Positions 32,696 to 36,843 of a DNA stretch of 36,843 nucleotides are shown one piece after another. The notes below the pieces were generated by a model. That model searched no databases, had not been told where the DNA came from, and saw only the letters and a program-made list of their open reading frames with translations. The translations under genes were made by a program, and so were the position numbers. Source of the DNA: Clostridia bacterium. GTDB taxonomy: Bacteria > Bacillota > Clostridia > Christensenellales > Aristaeellaceae. The stretch is from assembly GCA_017544935.1 (NCBI GenBank), contig JAFYDF010000081.1:1-36843 (forward strand), given 5' to 3'. How positions within the stretch are numbered: position 1 is the first letter of the stretch; the number at the start of each line of letters is the position of its first letter.

Positions 32696-33577
32696 TCAAT
32701 ACAGCTGCACAAAGCTCTTGAATCCGTCATCGCTGAAGTAGATCAGGCCGTCACTCGAAAAGACAATACGCTCATTGCTGCGCTTGCCATCATCACGATT
32801 GACATCGCATTCATACCAGGTCCGCGTCTCGGTAGCAGGCAGCAGGCCTTCACGATTCATGAATTCATCACCGCCGATGGTATAGCCGGGAGCGATGATA
32901 TCCAGATTGTCTTTCTTGCTGCTCCAGCCCAGCTCGCGTGCTTCTGCCTTGGTGATATAGTTGGCAGGCAGACCCCAGAATTCATAGATATACATGGCTA
33001 CTTCATCACGGGATGTATACAGGCCATCTTCCTCGACTACGATTGGTGTAGGCTCTGGAGAAGCCGTTGGCATCGGTGCGGAAGTGACACGCGGCGTAGC
33101 AGTAATACGCGGTGTGGCGGTGGCGCGGATGACACGGACTTCAGAGAAAGATGAATAGTGATTGGAAGTGTAATAGATCAGACCATCGTTGGAAAAGACG
33201 ATGCGTTTTCCGTTTCGTGTTTTTCCGCCATAATCGATATCGCATTCTTTCCATGTCCGGCCGTTTTTAGAAGGTAGCTGCCTTTCGTAATCACCATAGC
33301 GGTCACCGCCGATGGATTTTCCGGGTGCCACACGCCAGAGACTGCCCGCACTCTTATCCCAGCCGAGCTTTGTGGCATCGTTCTTGGTTATATAATTCCC
33401 GGGCAGACGGCCATATTCGGAAATATAGACAGCCACTTCTTCCATCGTGCTGTACCAGCCGCTGCGGGTCACGGGGTATTCCGCGGCGTTGACAGTGATG
33501 ATGCCGTCAGCCAATACAGCAACAGGCAGCAGTACCAGCAGGCACAGCAGTGCTATGAGACGTTGCAGATGTTTCAT
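32696..33577 (-). CDS. Secreted tandem barnase-type ribonuclease, second domain degenerate
   Basis: 293 residues from the ATG at 33577, eight bases after AAAGGA. Signal peptide (about 1-23), barnase domain 1 (about 32-150), a Thr/Pro linker (about 152-182, ATPRITATPRV..SPEPTP) and barnase domain 2 (about 185-293). Both domains keep NYITK, LGW, TW-ECD and R-x3-R. Domain 1 has every barnase active-site residue: K65, E111, R121, R125 and H140 (in SNHYSSF), so it should be an active secreted RNase. Domain 2 has K210, E256, R266 and R270 but glycine (G285, in SDDGFKSF) where the catalytic His should be. Barstar is encoded 14 bases downstream. Extracellular RNA scavenging or attack on competitors are the known uses of such RNases. 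Confidence 0.92.
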   Translation of the reverse strand: MKHLQRLIALLCLLVLLPVAVLADGIITVNAAEYPVTRSGWYSTMEEVAVYISEYGRLPGNYITKNDATKLGWDKSAGSLWRVAPGKSIGGDRYGDYERQLPSKNGRTWKECDIDYGGKTRNGKRIVFSNDGLIYYTSNHYSSFSEVRVIRATATPRITATPRVTSAPMPTASPEPTPIVVEEDGLYTSRDEVAMYIYEFWGLPANYITKAEARELGWSSKKDNLDIIAPGYTIGGDEFMNREGLLPATETRTWYECDVNRDDGKRSNERIVFSSDGLIYFSDDGFKSFVQLY

Positions 33578-33607
33578 CGAAAGCTTCCTTTCCAAAGGGG
33601 ATGCTCT

Positions 33608-33636
33608 ATTTTACCGCGGACAAACAAAAAAGGCAA
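33608..33636 (-). promoter_or_regulatory. Promoter of the barnase-barstar operon
   Basis: TTGCCT (33636-33631), 17 bases, TAAAAT (33613-33608). The -35 box lies inside the terminator stem of the upstream phosphatase gene. Confidence 0.6.
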
Positions 33637-33651
33637 TGCTGACGCAATGCC
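33626..33651 (-). terminator. Intrinsic terminator of the HAD phosphatase gene
   Basis: Minus strand GGCATTGC-GTCA-GCATTGCC then TTTTTT: eight positions paired with one T-T mismatch, followed by a U-run; it begins 18 bases past the stop codon. Confidence 0.75.
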
Positions 33652-33669
33652 CGGAGATTGTAAAAATGT

Positions 33670-34326
33670 TCAGCTTTCAGAGCGGATCACCGAAAGCGCC
33701 TGAAAAGGCGTGTCGACGATGCGCTCGGCGCCGGCTGCAATGAGTTCCTTGGTACTGCGGAATCCCCAGGATACGGCAATCAGTTCCATGCCCGCTGCAT
33801 GGCAGGTGTTGATATCAACGGCGGTATCGCCCAGATACCAGCATTCTGCCGGCGCGACTCCCATTTCTGCGGCAATGGCAAGCGCTCCGGCAGGATCCGG
33901 CTTAAGTGGCATATGAGGCAGATGGCCGCGGATGATTTCAAATGTATCCGCGGGGAAATAGTGATTGATCATATTGAGTACATCCGGGTCTTCCTTGTTG
34001 GAGAAGACAGCCAGCCTCAAACCATCACTGCGGAGCGCATCCAACAACTCCTTTATTCCATCATATACAAAAGAGAGATCATAACAATGAGCTGCATACA
34101 GCGGGCAGTAGTCAGCATACAGGGCTTCATGCATTTCTGCAGTGACATTGCCCGCGGCACGTCCTGCCATGACGCGGGATCCGTTGCCGATAAAATGGCG
34201 ATAAGCATCTTGCGGATGAACCGGAAGACCGTGCTGCTTCAGCACTGTATTCATGCAGCCGGAGATATCAGGCAGGGAATTGATCAGCGTTCCGTCCAGA
34301 TCAAACAATACGACTTTCCTGCGCAA
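33670..34326 (-). CDS. HAD-family phosphatase, phosphoglycolate-phosphatase-like
   Basis: 218 residues from a TTG (34326), eight bases after GAGG, giving the usual short N-terminus MRRKVVLFDLDGTL. The first possible start, a GTG nine bases upstream, touches the ribosome site. HAD motif I is FDLDGTLINS, motif II FSNKED, motif III the Lys in LKPDP, and motif IV GDTAVDI. The helical cap between motifs I and II places it in the Gph/PGMB subgroup. The exact substrate (2-phosphoglycolate, a sugar phosphate or pyrophosphate) cannot be told from sequence. It is a single-gene unit with its own promoter and terminator. Confidence 0.88.
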   Translation of the reverse strand: MRRKVVLFDLDGTLINSLPDISGCMNTVLKQHGLPVHPQDAYRHFIGNGSRVMAGRAAGNVTAEMHEALYADYCPLYAAHCYDLSFVYDGIKELLDALRSDGLRLAVFSNKEDPDVLNMINHYFPADTFEIIRGHLPHMPLKPDPAGALAIAAEMGVAPAECWYLGDTAVDINTCHAAGMELIAVSWGFRSTKELIAAGAERIVDTPFQALSVIRSES

Positions 34327-34358
34327 AGATGCCACCTCATCCCAATAATTTACAATTT

Positions 34359-34387
34359 ATCATAGCATATCAGGCGTTGTGAAACAA
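34359..34387 (-). promoter_or_regulatory. Promoter of the HAD phosphatase gene
   Basis: TTGTTT (34387-34382), 17 bases, TATGAT (34364-34359) with TGC extension, about 30 bases upstream of the start. Confidence 0.7.
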
Positions 34388-34395
34388 TGCACAAA

Positions 34396-34424
34396 TTGAC
34401 AGAAACAAGGCACGGCAGTATACT
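34396..34424 (+). promoter_or_regulatory. Promoter of the carboxypeptidase gene
   Basis: TTGACA (34396-34401), 17 bases, TATACT (34419-34424). It is near consensus, and lies back to back with the phosphatase promoter with eight bases between the two -35 boxes. Confidence 0.88.
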
Positions 34425-34455
34425 GAAACCGCGTTTTTGCGTTGGAGGAAAGGCA

Positions 34456-35766
34456 ATGAGAAAGAGAAAAACCGGCATCTCTCCAGTGGGGATCATACTG
34501 ATTGTTTTGCTGGTAGTCGCGATATTCGGAGTGGGGATTGCTGCCCTGAGCAATCAGCAGGCGTATGTACGCGAGGCAAGGATCACACCTACACCGTCTA
34601 TTACGCCTCGGACGGTCCTTATTACGGAGAATCCGGCCTATCCGACTTCTACACCCACACCGCTTGTGCTGCAAATGAATTCGGTCGGCATTGAAGTCAA
34701 ACAGCTGCAGATGCGGCTTCAGGAACTGGGTTATTACAGCGGTGAAGTAGATGGCCAGTTCGGTGGCGGTACGCGGACGTCGGTGGAGGCTTTCCAGCGC
34801 CAGCATGGCCTGGCAGCAGACGGTATTGCCGGCGGCGATACGCTTGCACTGCTGTATAATACGCAGGCACAGACTTTTGTGCCTACACCTGTTCCTACTC
34901 CTACACCTGAAAACAACACACTGTCTTCCGGCTCACAGGGAGAGGCGGTGAAGCGCCTGCAGACCCGTCTGCAGGAACTGGGCTATTATACCGGCAAAGT
35001 GGATGGTGACTTTGGTAAAGGAACCAAGAGTGCTGTTACGCTGTTTCAAAAACAGCATGGTCTTGACGCGGATGGAATCGCCGGTGCCAAGACGTTGGCG
35101 ATGCTGTATTCGGATGCTGCCCATGCAATCGTGATCACACCTACGCCTGAACCTATCCGCGTGTTGGGTGGAAACCTGCCCATGCTCGTTAACAAACAGC
35201 ATCCGGTGGGTGCAGATTTCGTTCCTGCCGACCTGGTAGATCTGAACTCTTATTGCGACAGCAATCTGGTCAAAATCAAGTACAGCGGAATGAAGGCTGT
35301 GCGTGAAGCGACGGACGCACTGCTCAGAATGCTGACCGCAGCCAAGACAGACGGAGTGACCAACTGGCAGATCAGTGCTGCCTACCGTAGCTATGCTGAC
35401 CAGCAGCAGATTTTTGATGAAAACGTCAAGGAGTATATGAACAAGAACGGCTTGAGCCGGTCCAAGGCGGAAAGCGCGGCACGTCTGACGGTAGCTGATC
35501 CCGGTACCAGCGAGCATCATACTGGATTGGCTTTTGACGTGACTGTGCCCGGAGAGACGTTCAAGTTTACAAAACAGTGCCAATGGCTGCATGAACATTG
35601 CTGGGAGTATGGATTTATTATCCGCTATACGGATGACAAACAGGATATCACCGGTTTCCTTGGAGAGGAATGGCATATCCGCTATGTAGGTACCGAACAT
35701 AGCATGAACATGAAGAACAGCGGGCTTTGTCTGGAAGAATATCTGGAGCATGTGCAGACTGAATAA
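34456..35766 (+). CDS. Membrane-anchored VanY-type D,D-carboxypeptidase with two peptidoglycan-binding domains
   Basis: 436 residues from the ATG at 34456 directly after GGAGGAAAGGCA; an in-frame ATG further upstream precedes the promoter -10 box and is not used. One membrane helix (about 10-30), a TPTP-type linker, two PG_binding_1 domains (about 75-135 and 160-220; each with LQ-RLQELGYY-G-VDG-FG-GT and FQ-QHGL-ADGIAG), a second Pro-rich linker between them, then a LAS/VanY zinc peptidase domain (about 265-430). Zinc ligands and base: SEHHTGLAFD (H354, D361) and EEWH (E404/E405, H407). It trims the terminal D-Ala of peptidoglycan stem peptides outside the membrane. It is a single gene under a strong promoter; I see no clean terminator after it. 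Confidence 0.93.
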   Translation: MRKRKTGISPVGIILIVLLVVAIFGVGIAALSNQQAYVREARITPTPSITPRTVLITENPAYPTSTPTPLVLQMNSVGIEVKQLQMRLQELGYYSGEVDGQFGGGTRTSVEAFQRQHGLAADGIAGGDTLALLYNTQAQTFVPTPVPTPTPENNTLSSGSQGEAVKRLQTRLQELGYYTGKVDGDFGKGTKSAVTLFQKQHGLDADGIAGAKTLAMLYSDAAHAIVITPTPEPIRVLGGNLPMLVNKQHPVGADFVPADLVDLNSYCDSNLVKIKYSGMKAVREATDALLRMLTAAKTDGVTNWQISAAYRSYADQQQIFDENVKEYMNKNGLSRSKAESAARLTVADPGTSEHHTGLAFDVTVPGETFKFTKQCQWLHEHCWEYGFIIRYTDDKQDITGFLGEEWHIRYVGTEHSMNMKNSGLCLEEYLEHVQTE

Positions 35767-35796
35767 CAGCTGTAAAGTGATTTTTTAGCACAGAAT

Positions 35797-35825
35797 TTGA
35801 CGGATACACGGTTTAGTGCTATACT
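35797..35825 (+). promoter_or_regulatory. yebC: Promoter of yebC
   Basis: TTGACG (35797-35802), 17 bases, TATACT (35820-35825) with TGC extension, followed by the GAGGGGG ribosome site. Confidence 0.85.
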
Positions 35826-35860
35826 TTTCAAGATAATTCGAATACTGAGGGGGATCCTAT

Positions 35861-36607
35861 ATGTCAGGTCATTCCAAATGGCATAATATTCAGGCAAAAA
35901 AAGGTAAGGCCGATGCCGCCCGCGGCAAGATTTTTACTAAGATCGGCCGTGAGATCGCTATTGCAGTTCGTGAAGGCGGTGCTAATCCGGAAAGCAACGG
36001 CAAGCTGCGCGACGTAATTGCCAAGGCTAAGGCCAACAACATGCCTAATGATAACATTCAGCGTTCCATCAAGAAGGCAGCTGGTGAAGGCAGCGGCACG
36101 TCCTATGAAGAAATCGTTTATGAAGGCTATGCTCCCGGTGGTGTTGCAATTATCTGCAATATCGTGACGGATAACCGCAACCGTACCAGCGCAGATGTGC
36201 GTCATATTTTCGATAAGAATGGCGGCAGCCTGGGAACGCCCGGCAGCGTTAGCTACATGTTCGACAATAAGGGTGAGTTCGTAGTCGAACGTGGCCCCGG
36301 AATGGACGAGGATGAAATGATGATGATGGCGCTGGAAGCCGGTGCCGAAGATGTAAAGGTCCAGGATGATGTGTTTGTCATCTATTGCGCGCCTAACGAT
36401 TTCTCTGCCGTACGTGAAGCGCTTGAAAACCAGGGCCTGTCTTTCCTTTCCGCAGATAAAAAGATGATCCCGCAGAACACTGTGGCAGTCGATGATCCCG
36501 ATACCGTGGCTAAGATCGAAAAACTGCTCGATATGCTGGATGAGAACGATGACGTTGCGGACGTATATCACAACGCCGAACTGCCTGAAGAGGAAGAAGA
36601 GGAATAA
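35861..36607 (+). CDS. yebC: YebC/PmpR family protein
   Basis: 248 residues, full YebC length. The N-terminus MSGHSKWHNIQAKKGKADAARGK is the family signature, followed by GREIAIAVREGG, NMPNDNIQRSIKKA, EEIVYEGYAPGGVAI, NRTSADVRHIF-KNGG and a long acidic C-terminus (ELPEEEEEE). YebC proteins were named as transcription regulators and have more recently been linked to relieving ribosome stalling at proline-rich stretches; several proteins in this window carry TPTP-type linkers. The ATG at 35861 follows GAGGGGG, about nine bases away. It is monocistronic, with its own promoter and terminator. Confidence 0.97.
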   Translation: MSGHSKWHNIQAKKGKADAARGKIFTKIGREIAIAVREGGANPESNGKLRDVIAKAKANNMPNDNIQRSIKKAAGEGSGTSYEEIVYEGYAPGGVAIICNIVTDNRNRTSADVRHIFDKNGGSLGTPGSVSYMFDNKGEFVVERGPGMDEDEMMMMALEAGAEDVKVQDDVFVIYCAPNDFSAVREALENQGLSFLSADKKMIPQNTVAVDDPDTVAKIEKLLDMLDENDDVADVYHNAELPEEEEEE

Positions 36608-36622
36608 TACCGAATACCACTA

Positions 36623-36648
36623 GCGCCGGATACAACCGGCGCTTTTTT
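36623..36648 (+). terminator. yebC: Intrinsic terminator of yebC
   Basis: GCGCCGG-ATACAA-CCGGCGC followed by TTTTTT: seven perfect GC-rich pairs and a six-U run, 16 bases after the stop codon. Confidence 0.93.
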
Positions 36649-36714
36649 AGTGCCCGAAAACCAGGAAATGAGAGGATTGATGTGGGGCTAAAAATGTAAT
36701 ATTTTGGACCAAGT

Positions 36715-36732
36715 CGCCCGCATTTGCGGGCG
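36715..36732. repeat. GC-rich inverted repeat in the right-hand intergenic region
   Basis: CGCCCGCA-TT-TGCGGGCG has eight-base perfect arms and a two-base centre. It has no gene near it on either side within the window. It is possibly part of a dispersed intergenic element together with the next dyad. Confidence 0.5.
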
Positions 36733-36753
36733 AAGCAACGCTGACCCAAGTTG

Positions 36754-36789
36754 AATAAAAAGACGGCGAATGCTTGCAAGCGGCGCCGT
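36754..36789 (-). terminator. Probable bidirectional terminator at the right edge
   Basis: ACGGCG and CGCCGT enclose a second palindrome GCTTGCAAGC (36772-36781). On the minus strand it is followed by CTTTTTATT; on the plus strand by TTTTGATTT. It could end a minus-strand gene lying beyond the window. Confidence 0.5.
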
Positions 36790-36843
36790 TTTGATTTACT
36801 CTTTTCAATATAAAGAACACGCTTGTAGACACCTAAGCCTGGC

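Noticed and set aside
35767..35796. Possible terminator after the carboxypeptidase gene (ACAGCTGT then a T-run)
   Set aside because: The palindrome has no loop and is separated from the T-run; it would not form a stable terminator stem.
36510..36832. Minus-strand open frames at the right edge
   Set aside because: They overlap the yebC end, its terminator and the dyads, with no start signal or recognisable product.

Overview
The window reads as a gut- or rumen-type anaerobic Clostridia (Bacillota) genome. The signs are strong AGGAGG ribosome binding sites, TG-extended sigma-A -10 boxes, frequent GTG/TTG starts, tightly overlapping operons, ABC transporters rather than SusC/D, and CotH/VTC and barnase/barstar genes. 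GC content looks close to half. I cannot name the genus. Nearly everything from 1 to 34326 lies on the minus strand; 34456-36607 is on the plus strand. No gap without a gene exceeds about 240 bases, and I see no tRNA, rRNA, CRISPR array or insertion sequence.

1-23824 is a beta-mannan (galacto-gluco-mannan) utilisation locus. Its right part, in transcription order, is an operon of cytoplasmic enzymes: an AGE-family cellobiose/mannobiose 2-epimerase, a GH36 alpha-galactosidase, a CE2-type acetyl esterase, a GH130 mannosyl-glucose phosphorylase and a SASA-type acetyl esterase. Next comes a GH5 glycanase (probable lipoprotein) with its own promoter, an 18-bp LacI-type operator and a terminator. 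Then a secreted CBM35-GH26 mannanase leads into a transporter run: a giant solute-binding protein, two permeases, an NHL/TPR membrane-anchored protein, a YIP1 membrane protein, a DUF5696 protein, two more permeases, a membrane-anchored multi-CBM-like stalk protein, and the start of a second solute-binding protein cut by the window edge. The inferred flow is as follows. Mannan is cut outside by GH26/GH5. Decorated oligosaccharides are captured and imported. Galactose and acetyl groups are removed inside. Mannobiose is epimerised to mannosyl-glucose and phosphorolysed to mannose-1-phosphate plus glucose. No ABC ATPase and no LacI regulator are present, so these must be elsewhere.

23988-28733 is a three-gene operon: a membrane-anchored CotH-kinase protein with three lamin-tail domains, a DUF4956 membrane protein and a VTC-type polyphosphate polymerase domain protein. 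It has a clear promoter and terminator.

28783-36648 is core plus defence/competition: mfd; a barstar gene and a secreted tandem barnase whose second domain has lost the catalytic histidine; a HAD phosphatase; then, divergently, a VanY-type carboxypeptidase with two peptidoglycan-binding domains, and yebC. The last 195 bases hold two strong dyads and no gene.

The items most worth a second look are the multi-CBM stalk protein, the NHL-YIP1-DUF5696 module between two permease pairs, solute-binding proteins without a lipobox, the pseudo-domain barnase, the CotH-DUF4956-VTC triad, and a 19-bp palindrome centred on the GH5 stop codon.
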